From an uncultured Prevotella sp. (lineage in GTDB: Bacteria > Bacteroidota > Bacteroidia > Bacteroidales > Bacteroidaceae): a stretch of 24,542 nt of DNA. This document shows positions 24,382 to 24,542 of this stretch, piece after piece. The stretch lies in assembly GCA_902497035.1 (NCBI GenBank), contig CABVDL010000035.1, positions 1 to 24,542 on the forward strand, read 5' to 3'. Within the stretch, counting starts at the first letter, position 1. Each line of letters begins with the position of its first letter. A model generated the notes under the pieces. That model made no database searches. It was given only the letters and a program-made list of their open reading frames with translations, and was not told the origin of the DNA. Both the position numbers and the translations under genes were made by a program.

Positions 24382-24412
24382 CAAATATAGATTGAAACTT
24401 TCAAATAAACAA
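24382..24412 (-). promoter_or_regulatory. Promoter of the susC-susD operon
   Basis: On the minus strand, TTG (24412-24410), 20 nt, TATATTTG (24389-24382) followed by C. The predicted start is near 24377, giving a leader of about 78 nt before ATG 24298. Confidence 0.75.
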
Positions 24413-24442
24413 TAAAAATGTATCTTTTTTTTGAAATTATTT

Positions 24443-24466
24443 TGCAACATGTAATAATCTGTTGCA
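24443..24466 (-). promoter_or_regulatory. Dyad upstream of the susC promoter, candidate activator site
   Basis: TGCAACA (24443-24449) and TGTTGCA (24460-24466) are a perfect 7-bp inverted repeat with a 10-nt spacer. It lies about 78 bp before the predicted start and in AT-rich DNA, a position suited to an activator. The binding protein is unknown. Confidence 0.45.
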
Positions 24467-24542
24467 TAAAAGCGGCCAAGTTGTACTTTTTCCTCTATAA
24501 AACCTAATAGATTTCCGGGCAGGAGTAACTTAAACAAAGGAC

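Noticed and set aside
24310..24537. Minus-strand open frame of 75 codons before susC
   Set aside because: It overlaps the susC promoter and dyad, is AT-rich with no domain, and looks like chance readthrough of intergenic DNA.

Overview
The window looks like a chromosomal segment of a Bacteroidota bacterium, most likely from the Prevotella group with fairly high GC. The reasons are the SusC/SusD pair, the hemD-rnpA-yidD-tyrS order with a DUF4271 gene, an endonuclease I with a Prevotella-style C-terminal sorting tail, and promoters of the Bacteroidota type (TTG, 20 nt, TAnnTTTG) instead of sigma70 -35/-10 boxes. No tRNA, rRNA, CRISPR array, insertion sequence or phage gene was seen.

Layout. 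1-1658 (minus) is the N-terminal part of a polytopic PMT/ArnT-like glycosyltransferase that runs off the left edge. 2375-3319 (plus) is an LpxL-type acyltransferase, convergent with rnr (RNase R, 3419-5752, minus). 6016-11241 (plus) is a tight four-gene operon: NAD-dependent epimerase/dehydratase, PAP2/Aur1-like membrane phosphatase or transferase, miaB, and an MsbA-type ABC exporter. 11242-12088 has no intact gene and is rich in repeats. 12089-13624 (minus) is a secreted endonuclease I. 13723-18851 (minus) is a housekeeping operon transcribed metK, DUF4271, hemD, rnpA, yidD, tyrS and closed by a terminator. 19140-24298 (minus) is a susC-susD pair with its own promoter and a terminator. Envelope lipid work (acyltransferase, epimerase, PAP2, exporter) is concentrated in the left half.

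The most unusual content is intergenic. Two paralogous, apparently non-coding transcription units lie on the minus strand at about 1781-1949 and 11389-11628. Each has a promoter with identical spacing, a divergent 5' part, a conserved U-rich 3' part and a strong terminator hairpin whose stem differs in sequence and length between copies but stays fully paired. Upstream of both, at identical distances, are two 14-bp dyads: a TTGAY-TTAA-RTCAA box like an FNR site, and TGTGT-N4-ACACA. I read these as two members of a small-RNA family under control of a CRP/FNR-family regulator. Copy 2 ends against what may be the stranded C-terminus of an outer-membrane barrel gene.

Other non-genic structures are a 197-bp MITE-like element with 36-bp perfect inverted ends (11876-12072), GGCCGGC palindromes that recur as the susCD terminator, a 9-bp G-run array between the convergent acyltransferase and rnr genes, a hairpin in the rnr leader, and a possible leader peptide before metK.
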